Assembly (NCBI GenBank): GCA_030323885.1
Contig: CM059186.1
Span: 27,513,005 to 27,577,004 of the forward strand
DNA: 64,000 bases
Direction of reading: 5' to 3'
Source of the DNA: Branchipolynoe longqiensis
Lineage: Eukaryota > Annelida > Polychaeta > Phyllodocida > Polynoidae
Shown here one piece after another: positions 54,115-64,000 of this stretch (position 1 is the first letter of the stretch; the number at the start of each line of letters is the position of its first letter). Made by a program: the position numbers and the translations under genes. The notes under the pieces are model-generated. The model was not told where the DNA came from, searched no databases, and saw only the letters and a list, made by a program, of their open reading frames with translations.

Positions 54115-54385
54115 AGAGGATCGGTTTGTGATCCAAGTCGCCTACACGTTCATTTAAAAAAAAAATTCTCCACGTTTCAAAAAAAGAATTCTCTACATTT
54201 TTTATGATCGCACCTTATTATTTCCCCCTCCTCTCATGTATGCATAGCAATGTGTTATTTAATTAGAGTAATCATAAAAGAAGTGAAATGTCTAAATTAA
54301 GATACAACTATTAGTGATTTTCCAATCAGGCAGTGAATGTTTCATTATTCGGTCAGTACTTGGACGACTAGTGACTGTTCTCTTA

Positions 54386-54920
54386 TAGCCCAGTCACGCT
54401 ATATTTGCAACCGCTTGCAATCACATGCGACCACCAAAATACCTTTTTGTCAGTGACCACCAGCAAAAATAATGTGTGGAGAGGGTGGGGGGAAGGGTTG
54501 GCGACTGTAGGGAAGACAGGTTGGCGATCGATTGGCGATCAGTCGGCGAGAGGCTGGCGATCGGTTGGTGATCGGTTGGCCACTAGTTGGCAAATGCTGA
54601 GGGACTAGTTGAGGACGTATTTGCGACTGGTTTGCAGATCAGTCACAAACCCCGACCACTCACCGACTGATCGCCAACCAAACGCCAACAGATTGTAAAC
54701 AAATCGCTGATCGGTCGCAAGCCAGTCACAAACCAATCACAAATCAGTCCATAGCCACTCGCTGACCGATCGCCAATCGTTCGCCGATCGATGGCCGACC
54801 GATCGCCAATCGATGGTCCACTGATCGCCGACCAATTGCAGGTGGTCAGCAGCATGCCAGATTGTCAATCAGTCGGTGATGGGTTGGTAATCGCTTGGTG
54901 TGATAGGTTACCGATTGATC
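54386..54920. repeat. TTGGCGATCGG variant array with CCCAGTCAC end
   Basis: The left end TAGCCCAGTCACGCTAT resembles the end of the array at 25982, and the right side has TTGGTGTGATAGG. The interior consists of variants of TTGGCGATCGGTTGGCG on the left and their inverse CGATCGCCAATCG on the right, so the array is broadly palindromic with a turn near 54660. Confidence 0.7.
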
Positions 54921-55004
54921 GCTGACCGATCAAAAAATTATGAAAATGGTTGACGATCTGCTACCATAATGTTCTGTGTTACATGGCCCATGTATATTGG
55001 GGAT

Positions 55005-55497
55005 CTTATTTCTTGGGAACGTTGTTGTTCATTGGGAATGTTGTTCATTGGGAATGTTGTTCATTGGGAATGTTGTTCATTGGGAATGTTGTTCATTGCG
55101 AATGTTGTTCATTGCGAATACTCTTCAAAGTAGGGCAAATGCTGCACAATTCAGATGATGTTCAGCGCATATACTGTTCAATGCAACATGCTGTTCAATG
55201 CAAATGCTGCTCAATGCAAATGTTGTTTAATATGAATTCAGTTCAATACAAATGCTGCTCAATTCAAATGTTGTTCAATACAATTGTTGTTCAATACAAA
55301 TGCTGCTCAATGCAAATGTAGGTCAATGCAAATATTCTGTATTGCAAACGCTATTCAATGCTAATGCTATTCAATGCTAATGCTGTTCAATGCTAATGCT
55401 ATTCAATGCTAATGCTATGTAATACAAGTTCTATTCAATGCAAATGTTGTTCAATACAAATGTTGTTCAATACCAATGCTGTTCAATGCAAATCAAA
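55005..55497. repeat. 15-16 bp TGTTCAATGCAAATG array
   Basis: It starts as TTGTTCATTGGGAATG units (55020-55110) and drifts to TGCTGTTCAATGCAAA units (55180-55490). This gradient suggests progressive local expansion. Confidence 0.85.
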
Positions 55498-55707
55498 CTC
55501 CACAGGTTGGAACTGCTGCGACGTCGCTATATTGAATTCGATCATATGCCAACCCCAATTACTGAATTAAATATTGTATTTTGCAAATGTTTACCATATT
55601 CTGACACGGACGCTGATTGTTACTATTAGTGACAATTTAACTGACAGTTCAATGCCAATTGATTGCAATATAACGCTGATTTAAACCCCCCAAAAAACTG
55701 TATCCTG

Positions 55708-56800
55708 CCCAGCCTAGTTGTCCCTAAGTGCTGGGGAAGTGGTGCAGCCGCAGATCTCTCAGCCCACTTGTAAATACAATGTGTGCTGTGTCTGTTCATC
55801 CTCCCGCCCAGCCTAGCTGTCCCTAAGTGCTGGGGAAGTGGTGCAGCGCAGATCTCTCAGCCCACTTGTAAATACAATGTGTGCTGTGTCTGTTCATCTG
55901 CCCGCCCAGCCTAGCTGTCTCTAAGTGGTGGGGAAGTGGTGCAGCTGCAGATCTCTCAGCCCACTTGTAAATACAATGTGTGTTGTGTCTGTTCATCTGT
56001 CCGCCCAGCCAAGCTGTCTCTAAGTGGTGGGGAAGTGGTGCAGCCGCAGATCTCTCAGCCCACTTGTAAATACAATGTGGGTTGTGTTTGTTCATCTGCT
56101 CGCCCAGCCTAGCTGTCTCTAAACGCTGGGGAAGTGGTGCAGCCGCAGATCTCTCAGCCCACTTGTAAATACAATGTGTGCTGTGTCTGTTCATCCTCCC
56201 GCCCAGCCTAGTTGTCCCTAAGTGCTGGGGAAGTGGTGCAGCCGCAGATCTCTCAGCCCACTTGTAAATACAATGTGTGCTGTGTCTGTTCATCTGCCCG
56301 CCCAGCCTAGCTGTCTCTAAGTGGTGGGGAAGTGGTGCAGCTGCAGATCTCTCAGCCCACTTGTAAATACAATGTGTGTTGTTTCTGTTCATCTGTCCGC
56401 CCAGCCTAGCTGTCTCTAAGTGGTGGGGAAGTGGTGCAGCCGCAGATCTCTCAGCCCACTTGTAAATACAATGTGGGTTGTGTTTGTTCATCTGCTCGCC
56501 CAGCCTAGCTGTCTCTAAACGCTGGGGAAGTGGTGCAGCCACAGATCTCTCAGCCCTTGTAAATACAATGTGTGCTGTGTCTGTTCATCCTCCCGCCCAG
56601 CCTAGTTGTCCCTAAGTGCTGGGGAAGTGGTGCAGCCGCAGATCTCTCAGCCCACTTGTAAATACAATGTGTGTTGTGTCTGTTCATCTGCCCACCCAGC
56701 CTGACTGTTCCTTAAAGTGCTGCGTAGTTTATGCAGCCGCAGATCTCTCAGCCCAATTAACTTGTAAATACAATATGTGTGTTTTGTCTGTTCATCTGCA
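55708..56800. repeat. 99-bp array with four-unit higher-order repeat
   Basis: Eleven units of about 99 bp (AGCCTAGCTGTCTCTAAG, GGGGAAGTGGTGCAGCCGC, AGATCTCTCAGCCCACTTG). Variant order in units 2-5 recurs in units 6-9, giving a higher-order period of 395 bp (unit starts 55810 and 56205). As 99 is 33 codons, a 239-codon minus frame (55823-56542) stays open; a missing base in one unit shifts its end, arguing against selection for coding. Confidence 0.9.
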
Positions 56801-58112
56801 GAGAACGACTCCGGAGGTTTGTGGACTGTGCCTAAGTAGCTTGCACTTTTTGAGCATTTCCCACTTAGATGTCATCCAGAAGAATCCAGTCCTCAAAGTA
56901 GTCGCCGCCCCCCTCCCCCTCCTCTCCCCCCCTCCCAACCTCCCTTTGCTTACTAGAGGCAACGCTTTCCTTTCCTCACTCCTCTACCCTCCATCCATCC
57001 ACCCTCCACCTACTCACCCCCCCCTCCCCGCTCTGTACCCATTTATGAGAGCTTCTATCAGGGAAGCGCGTGGGGGGAGGGGTGTTAGTTCCAATCTTGT
57101 AATATAGGTTAAATCCCGCTGCATGAGGTTTTCTTTTCTCTTTTCTTTTTTTTTGTATTTAAGTTATCTTTTTTAATTGGACATGGGTTTAATTGTAATG
57201 CACATCGGTTATCAAGTCCACATACACTTGTCGCCTATATTTCCAGCATGTGTGCTGTCTGGGTTTGTTAGCATTACTTCTATGTTGATTCCTGTTATGA
57301 CTAACGTGTGTTGGGACTGGTTGTCGGATGGCTTTAGTATGCAATAGTTCTGTATAGTATCACACATGTAGGACTGACCTGTAGATTTCGAGCAAAAAAA
57401 AACAATGACAACAAAAATTGAGAATGTGCAGCCAGTGTAAGCTATTGAGTACACTAGAGTAAGATAGTTTATTCCCAAGCATGAATAGTCTAGCAAACAT
57501 TAATTTTTTTAAAATCTAAATGGATAGATTGTGTTCAGCCAGTCATATTTGTATCTGAAGCCTTATTATCTTGTCCCACCCCTTCTTCTTCGGATAATAT
57601 CACCAATTACTAAATACCTCAGTCAATTTGGCTTTAAATAATAATACTAGTTCAGTAAGATTAAATAAAAAAATAACATCAGTAACTAGGGTTTTGTTTG
57701 TTGCTTCAGTACTTTTACTTTCCACAATCTTTCTGTTGGTACTTGACATTTTCACCCAAACTTTATAATTCATATTCCTGGTCTACTTAGATCAAAATGG
57801 CACCTTTTCTTCAGTACACAATATAGGTATCTTTGTCCTCTGGCAAATGCAGGTTGAAGCCTACTCTACAACTGCTATCACTGCTTCTTCAAATTTAGAA
57901 ATTGAGCAAACGTTCTTGATTTTAATTATAATCAACTAACAATTTGTGCTACTTCAAATGTAATGCAAACTTTGCACTTGTATATATATATATATATATA
58001 TATGTATCTTTTTGCACTTAAGATTCATTCACTGGTAGTTAACTTGCCGTTTACATATACACCAGAACACAGTTCAATTTCCCTCGATCACCTCTGAGAG
58101 ATGGATCTCATA
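56801..58112. other. Unassigned spacer
   Basis: It holds C-rich sequence at 56908-57030, a T run near 57140, a (TA)n at 57981-58001 and otherwise AT-rich complex sequence. No gene recognised. Confidence 0.45.
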
Positions 58113-58500
58113 TAGATAACAGTTTCACCCTGTACTCGCAGTACATGGGTAAACGACAAGGTAGTCTAAATACTGACGAAAATCGCTTTAGTATGGAACA
58201 GGAAGTGGAACCCCTGCCTCCAGTATCAAATGAGTACTTATATGGGCACAGATTTGGTGAAATGGGATAGAATGCAAAAAGACAAGATGGCGGCCATAGA
58301 ACGACATCGATTTCACCTTTAAATTCTATTAAACTATATGTTTTATTATATTATTCAACTCAAAGGTAGCGGGGAAATATTAAGACATATATAAAGAATA
58401 AATATTGCTTTTTAGATCGTGGATTTCACTTTTTCGACAGTTTTTATATAGGGTTGGTATTCACCTGTGTACTGCAAGTACAGGGTGAATGCTTTATCTA
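58113..58500. mobile_element. MITE with hairpin tips, copy 1
   Basis: The left end TAGATAACAGTTTCACCC and right end inverse TAGATAAAGCATTCACCC are inverted. The inner segment of each end (TTCACCCTGTACTTGCAGTA and its continuation) is itself a near-perfect palindrome. The right end also carries inverse TACCAACCCTATATA. The interior includes GGAACAGGAAGTGG and AAAAAGACAAGATGGCGGCC. The second copy at 63702 shares this interior. Confidence 0.7.
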
Positions 58501-59029
58501 GATCTCATGATGCTGAAAGTCAACCTGCTTCATCCGGTCCAGACCTATTCCGAGTACTACTAGAGCATAGCAAAAGACAAAATGCATTTATTTGACATGT
58601 GAATTTTATTTTTAGTGAACTTACTACATGTATATATATTTCAGCATTGTGATTTATGTAGTATTCAGCAATATACTCAATTGATTATATGGGCCTTATC
58701 TGGAGTGTCTTTGATGAACAAACATGCATGTGATCATTTCAAAATCACTTCTACACTCTGTCTCCCCATCCCCCCAGAATCTTAACAGGAGTTTGATTCA
58801 ATGTAGGAAAGCCCATTTACATCTCTTAAGTATATATGTATGCATGTATACATCCAATAGAAATTTACAATTCTTCAATGACGGACTGGCATTCTAAGTT
58901 AGTAACTATCTAATTAGTATAACCGCCCATAGAGATGCAAGCCCTTTACTTTGCCTAATTATCTCTGAATATAGATGCATTGAAAATCTATTGCTTGAGC
59001 TTAGTGTTTTGAGGATGCGAACCGATTAT
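58501..59029. other. Unassigned spacer
   Basis: AT-rich complex sequence, presumably 5' intronic to the channel exon. No feature recognised. Confidence 0.4.
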
Positions 59030-60820
59030 ATATGTGCGCTGTAATGCATTACGTGATTATAAACAAAATGCACTATTCTATTGTAGTTGTCTCAGCCCCT
59101 ACATAGTGCTAGGGGGTCTGCTGTACTGCATTAACAACTTACCTTTGCTAGTTCATATAAATTGTACAGTGGCGCCACCTGCGATTTGGACTCAGTGACC
59201 TAGTTACAAATAGTCACTATCTGAGGAAATATAATAAATGTATTATATGTTTCATTATGTATATTATGTCTGTGCAATTTTATAGGATTATAAATATGTA
59301 CAGATGTATGAATAATTAGGTTAGGTATTTAAGTATATAATGATATGCATAATTATATCTAGGTATATATTCATGAACAATTATGGATATGTACATATTT
59401 ATATATATATATAATTATATCATTACATATGATGCATTTTTATATCATGATATATCATTATATATCATAATACATGTAATTATAATAGTAATATATCATA
59501 ATATATCAAAATATATCTTTATATACCAGGATATATCATAATTGATAATTGTCCATATGTGATGCATAACGCATTATGCAAGTATAAAAATACGAAAGGG
59601 AATTGTTCTAATTATTGAGATTATTGAGATTATTGATATTACCAATTGCTATACCCTGTAAGACTCCACACTTGACTGGTGGCGCCACCGGCGGCCCACC
59701 TCCCTTCCAAGAGGTGTTGACAAGTGTCAGTCGCACTGGAGTATGTATTATGCTTATATAAAAGCTTTCATTATGTAACCTATATACTCTCGAAGCCAAA
59801 ACATCTTGACTAACCTCCCCCTTCCCCCTGAACTGCTTCAGATTCTAGTTTCCTGCTGGCAAATGCACGGATCGTAGACTACCCCATTGTGTACTGCAAC
59901 GACGGGTTCTGCAAGCTGTCTGGCTACAACCGGGCCGAGGTGATGCAGAAGTCGTCCACGTGTCGGTTCATGTATGGTGAGCTCACCGACAAGGAAACCG
60001 TCATGTCTATCGAAGACTCATTCGATAGGCAGGACCAGGTCCAGGTCGAAATTCTCCTCTACAAGAAAAACAGTAAGTTCTTTTACGCCTACTATGCATA
60101 CAGTAGCATATGTGATGTATTACGAATTATGCGAGTATAAAGGCATGAAAGGGAATTTATTGTCTATATTATTGTACGCATTCTGTATATTGCCTCCCCC
60201 TCCGCCCGACGGTTGCACCACCACCGGCTCCCATTGTAACTACTGGGCTGCCAATCGCCACTCGCTCTGGAGGATTTGATATATATCATATATAAGAGTT
60301 ATGTGAGTGTAAAGGTGTGAAAGGGAATTTCCCTATATGATCACCCATATGTTGTGTACTATTTTAAGGGTGACCCCTTTTCACAGTTGGGCCAGGTGGT
60401 GCCACCACCCTCAACCCTACCAGTGGTGCGAATACTGTCACTCGCACACCAGAATTTATATATATATAAATATATATATAATATAGATATAGATATCTAT
60501 ACATGATGCGCAATGCATTATGCAAGTATAGAGATACGTAAGAGAATTGTTATTATATTGCTATTCTCTGTAAGAGTCAACACTGTACCGGCTGCGCCAT
60601 CTTCAGCTCGCCTCCTCCTTCAATAGATGTTGACAATCGGAGGATTTATATATAATATATACTTGTGTGTTATATAATGCAATTATAGGAATATAAAAAG
60701 TGGACATGATTCCATTCAGTTCTTCCACAGTTTGTCAACCGTATATTCACAATATTCTTTACATCAGTATAGTTCCATTTCCTGCCTCAGTGGCGCCACC
60801 TGTGAGTGGTAATTAATTAT
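59030..60820. repeat. Degenerate palindromic modules around the channel exon
   Basis: About six diverged modules of 160-200 bp. Each has ATGCATTATGCAAGTATAAA-like sequence (near 59048, 59565, 60118, 60300, 60512, 60680), a GGAATT phrase, then a GTGGCGCCACC or related palindrome (59169, 59678, 60386, 60590, 60788) and often GTCACTCGCAC. The exon at 59842-60072 lies between modules. Confidence 0.6.
59842..60072 (+). CDS. EAG-type (KCNH) potassium channel, PAS-domain exon
   Basis: A 231-bp internal exon preceded by CTGCTTCAG and followed by GTAAGTTC, both good splice sites. Read from its third base the translation contains [49 protein letters not shown] and VEILLYKKN with no stop. This is the N-terminal PAS (eag) domain of ether-a-go-go family voltage-gated K+ channels, a cytoplasmic module that slows deactivation. 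The wording is closer to EAG (KCNH1/5) than to ERG or ELK. The exon starts two bases into a codon boundary (a G from the previous exon would give Asp) and ends with one base (A) of the next codon, probably Arg or Lys as in relatives. The remaining exons are outside the window. Confidence 0.92.
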
Positions 60821-61229
60821 AGCTACAAGGAACTTCGACACCAGCTTTTTTTTGGTTATTTTATTTTATCGCCTTTTATCTTTTTCATCCAGGTTGTGTC
60901 TGTGTGATTCGCAGATTAGTAGAGTATTGCCGGTAGATACTGTGTCTGCGTCAGTAGGGGGGTTAGACGTTAGAAATCATCATGAATCATTAAACTAGAT
61001 TGTATTTTGTCAATCGTATTCTCCATTTATTTGCTTTTGGTACCGACTTTTCGTAGTAATTGAAATGGAGTTCCGAAGATGCGCGAAAGGTCCCGAAGAG
61101 ATCTGGAAAGGTTTGAAAATGTTCGATAAGGCCTGACAAGGTCTGGTAAAGGCCAAGAAAGAGCCGAATGTATGTGTCAAAACCGACGTACCCATTTGAT
61201 TGATTAAAACTGCAAGTGTATTAGCACGC
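60821..61229. other. Intronic spacer
   Basis: AT-rich complex sequence, probably intronic to the channel gene. No feature recognised. Confidence 0.4.
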
Positions 61230-61400
61230 TCTGTTCTCTCAGCCAAGGAGTCACATAGACAGAAGATATGTGTGGATAGGGCGATTGAATCAGGGAGCAA
61301 AGATAGTCTAATGGTTAGGATAAGCCCCCGAATGGCAAGAAGTGTGTGATCGAATATTACTCTAGGGGCAATATTTCCAGTTTGCATCACCCCCCCCCCC
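61230..61400 (+). mobile_element. Degenerate copy of the 47-kb tRNA-like repeat
   Basis: GTCTAATGGTTAGGATAAGC, CCCGAATGGCAAGAAG and GGCAATATTTCCAG follow in the same order as the minus-strand tRNA-like units at 47 kb, with decay of the stems. A poly-C run follows at 61388-61401. Confidence 0.55.
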
Positions 61401-61689
61401 CCCACACCCAATACAAAAGCATGAAATTCTCTAAACCAAAGCACTCAGCATGATCGTATATGTCTAACTGGTAGCGGTACACTCATTAAGCATGCATTGC
61501 TGCCTAGACAGCTAGAAGAGAACAAACACTAAGTCAAGTGAATATATAATATTGCTCAAGCCTTTGATTTTACTTTTTTAGTGTTCCTCGGAAGAACTCG
61601 ACTGTATCGTTTTCCTGTAATTCTAGCTCCGTTTTGGAGTAACATTCTGATGTAATTTTGATCCAAATCAACCACTTTAAAATTTTATC

Positions 61690-61990
61690 TCAGATCACGT
61701 TTGCGATGATTTGACACAAATCTGACCATTTCAGATTTTCGTGTAAATTTCAATGTAAGTTTTTGCTATGATCTGACACAAATCTGACCATTTCAGGTTT
61801 TCATGTAAATTTCAGGGTAAGTTTTTGCTATGATCTGACACAAATCTGACCATTTCAGATTTTCATGTAAATTTCAGGGTAAGTTTTTGCTATGATCTGA
61901 CACAAATCTGACCATTTCAGATTTTCGTGTAAATTTCAATGTAAGTTTTTGCTGTGATTTGACACAAATCTGACCATTTCAGTGTAAGCA
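61690..61990. repeat. 62-bp tandem array, about 5 units
   Basis: The unit contains TTTTTGCTATGATCTGACAC, AAATCTGACCATTTCAG and GTAAATTTCA, with a 62-bp period (for example 61761 and 61823). Confidence 0.85.
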
Positions 61991-62220
61991 TGTAAGTGTG
62001 GCATTACACCATCAGCAATCAATCAATAGTATACAGAAGCGGAATACGACCAGCTGAAAATATCCCATACCTATGACAACAGGTGATAAATAACTTGTAG
62101 TCAATATCGGGAGGCTGACTCGGAGATACCACATTCATGAGGTGGAGTAGATTGTGCCAAACCTGGCTATCACTGGCTGGATTCTGATAACAGGTACAGT
62201 ATCAGTGATACACGGAGTGT

Positions 62221-62385
62221 GTTGGTTGGGTGGTTGTTGGAGTTCTACGTCCTGGCAACATCTAAGGTCATAGCAGGATGGGTACCGACTTGTGACAGTG
62301 CGCACTCATGGCGACTTTATAGTGCTGCCCCAGTTGGGAGATCAGGCCACCAGCACCATAACCTGATATCCCACTCAGTCACAAG
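62221..62385 (-). mobile_element. SINE-1, 3' half
   Basis: Inverse tail GGTTGTTGGAGTTCTACGTC, body to CCCACTCAGTCACAAG. The head is missing. Confidence 0.75.
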
Positions 62386-62655
62386 TAACCCTAGCTATTT
62401 AATTGTCTCTTGTGGAAATATATAATACACTAGCACCATTTTGAGTTATTTCCCATGCTGTAGCTTGTATATATATATACACATTCGGCAATATTGGACA
62501 TTGCAAAGGGCATTACAATAGTGGAAAGAAACTCTCAAGTGATTTAATAATAATTCTGGTATTGAGATTTAAAATTGTTCTGTTCACTCATCATTGACAT
62601 TTTACTTGCCGCTGTGGTGTAGGTAGATCCCACTCACTAATCCCACTCCGCGTAC

Positions 62656-62980
62656 CGGACGCAGTGGCCGCATCGGTAGAGCGTAAGCCTCCCTTGCGGA
62701 AGGTCGGGAGTTCAATTCCCGGTCAAGTCAAAACCGATGACTTAAAAATTGATACCTGTCTCTTCCTAGTCAGGCGCTCGGCATGATTAGGATAAGGCAA
62801 GGACTGGTTAGCTCAGCATCAGTATCAATGACTAAGTAGGATATCGAGTCATGGTGCTAGCAACCTGGTCTCACAGAGGGATAGCACTATAACGTCGCCA
62901 TGAGTGTGTACTATCACAATTCGGTACCCGTTCTGATATGATCTTAAATGTTGTCAGGGCGTAACATTCCAACAAACAAA
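62656..62980 (+). mobile_element. SINE-1, head type A, full length
   Basis: Head ACGCAGTGGCCGCATCGGTAG near 62660-62680, body, tail GGGCGTAACATTCCAACAAAC. Inside the presumed channel intron. Confidence 0.85.
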
Positions 62981-62984
62981 TGTA

Positions 62985-63345
62985 TATATGTGATAGGTAT
63001 GTGATATATATATATATTATATCTAATATATAAATTATAACTATAAGGCATATGTATACATGTATATATTTATATACGTATATTTATATATGTATATATA
63101 TGTATACATACAGCGAGCGAGTGGATGTCAAGCCCTGCGCAGGAGGAGAGCGGTGCATGCCGGGACCCCCCACCCCCCTGCACCCATGTGGGGGAGGGGG
63201 GGCACTCCAGCTCTTATTACACGCGATAACGGTCTTATCACTCACTATCCATATACGTATATGTACATATTTATATATGCATATGTGTATATATATATAC
63301 ATATATGCATATATGTGTATATATAAATACATAACGTTGTATGCA
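62985..63345. repeat. TA/CATA-rich microsatellite in two blocks
   Basis: TATATATGTATACATA-type sequence at 62985-63115 and 63245-63335, split by a GC-rich island with a G run at 63190-63202. Frames here are repeat translations. Confidence 0.7.
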
Positions 63346-63479
63346 TGCTGGTTCAGGAGTCGTGCCTATTTGAATCATAGGCAAGGTAAGCATTTAAATA
63401 TACCATTGCACATACAGATATACATTCTTTTATACAAAATACATCTAACAACAGATTCACAATGCGGTTTTCTTTGCAG

Positions 63480-63530
63480 TCAAGAGAGATAGCAACAACA
63501 GAGGAAAACGGCGACAAACTGTCATGTCCG
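63480..63530 (+). CDS. Candidate 51-nt cassette exon of the KCNH gene
   Basis: TTTTCTTTGCAG precedes and GTATGC follows a 51-nt stretch. If spliced to the upstream exon (which leaves one base, A) it stays open and encodes IKRDSNNRGKRRQTVMS, again leaving one base, so inclusion would not alter the frame. It would add a basic loop inside the PAS domain, where insect EAG has an insertion from memory. No sequence conservation is claimed and the donor is weak. Confidence 0.22.
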
Positions 63531-63701
63531 GTATGCTAATGAAGTCCCGATTCTCACGGTGGTCACGTGATCTGGCTCACCTCAATGCCGTGCTCTCACA
63601 GAACAGTCACACGCGTCATAGAAAAAGCAGCTCTATGGTTCAACTCACAATCACGCTGTCATAGCAAACAATCGCCTGCCTTTAATCGTCAACTAGGTAG
63701 A

Positions 63702-64000
63702 TAAAAGATTCACCCCGTACTTGCAGTACAGGGGTGAATACCAACCCTATATAAAAGCTGGCGAAAGCTGCTTTAGTATGGAACAGGAAATAGATACTCT
63801 GGTTCCAATATCAAATGGCTACTTATATTGGCACAGAGTTGGTGAAATGGGAGAAAATGCAAAAAGAAAAGATGGCGGCAACAGAACGCCATCGATTTCA
63901 CTTTTACGGTCTATTAAACTACATGTTTTATTATTACATCTTTCAACTCAAAAGTTGCGGGGAAATATGAAGACTAAAGAATAAATGTTCCTTCTTACAT
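63702..64000. mobile_element. MITE with hairpin tips, copy 2 (cut by window end)
   Basis: Starts TAGATAAAAGATTCACCCCG, then GTACTTGCAGTACAGGGG and TACCAACCCTATATAAA. The interior matches copy 1 at 58113 (TTTAGTATGGAACAGGAA, GAAATGGGAGAAAATGCAAA, GATGGCGGC, CATCGATTTCAC). The right end is beyond the window. Confidence 0.75.

Noticed and set aside
55823..56542. 239-codon minus frame with a 33-residue repeat
   Set aside because: Explained by a 99-bp DNA period. Frame loss in a unit with a one-base deletion and no start or splice context argue against a gene.
63357..63385. Possible short exon between GGTTCAG and GTAAGC
   Set aside because: Joined in phase to the PAS exon it hits a stop within a few codons.

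Overview
The window looks like intergenic and intronic DNA from a repeat-rich animal genome, most likely a non-vertebrate bilaterian. The animal assignment rests on one recognisable host exon, the PAS-domain exon of an EAG-type (KCNH) potassium channel at 59842-60072 with proper splice sites, and on abundant tRNA-derived SINEs. Species and phylum cannot be fixed from the sequence.

The best-preserved coding unit is a complete tyrosine-recombinase retrotransposon of the Ngaro/DIRS type on the minus strand (17282-22710). It has gag, reverse transcriptase-RNase H and tyrosine recombinase ORFs with all key catalytic residues visible. They are framed by split direct repeats in the order A1-ORFs-B1-A2-B2. 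The repeats are nearly identical, so the copy looks young.

Layout. 1-6 kb: GC-rich and GT-rich minisatellites broken by SINEs. 6.2-7.0 kb: homopurine tract. 9.6-13.8 kb: about 4 kb of extreme strand-biased DNA, C/pyrimidine-rich then G/purine-rich on the + strand, switching near 10.69 kb. 14.1-15.0 kb: TTGTGGG heptamers running into poly-G. 15.2-15.8 kb: palindrome-rich foldback element. 17.3-22.7 kb: the Ngaro element. 26 and 54 kb: two arrays of short variant repeats bounded by related CCAGTCAC-type ends. 27.4 and 40.1 kb: 3' ends of two LINE ORFs. 28.3-30.0 kb: CAC-rich and GGAGTGGTG-rich arrays. 30.7-32.7 kb: nested MITEs. 33.1-36.3 kb: a 43-bp satellite of roughly 74 copies. 38.6-39.9 kb: CCCCTCCT homopyrimidine tract. 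43.8-44.7 kb: nearly pure A+T array. 47 kb: two tRNA-like sequences around a perfect inverted repeat. 50.6-52.6 kb: 69-, 23- and 35-bp arrays, the last two carrying a CTCF-like core in every unit. 53.7 kb: a possible LTR. 55.7-56.8 kb: a 99-bp array with four-unit higher-order structure. 59-60.8 kb: the channel exon among degenerate modules sharing a GGTGGCGCCACC palindrome. 58.1 and 63.7 kb: two copies of a MITE with hairpin tips.

About two dozen copies or fragments of one SINE family (here SINE-1), with two alternative tRNA-like heads on a shared body, are spread over both strands. Almost all long open frames outside the Ngaro element are low-complexity or tandem-repeat translations and are not called as genes. 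All family assignments are from reading motifs by eye; no alignment or database search was run.
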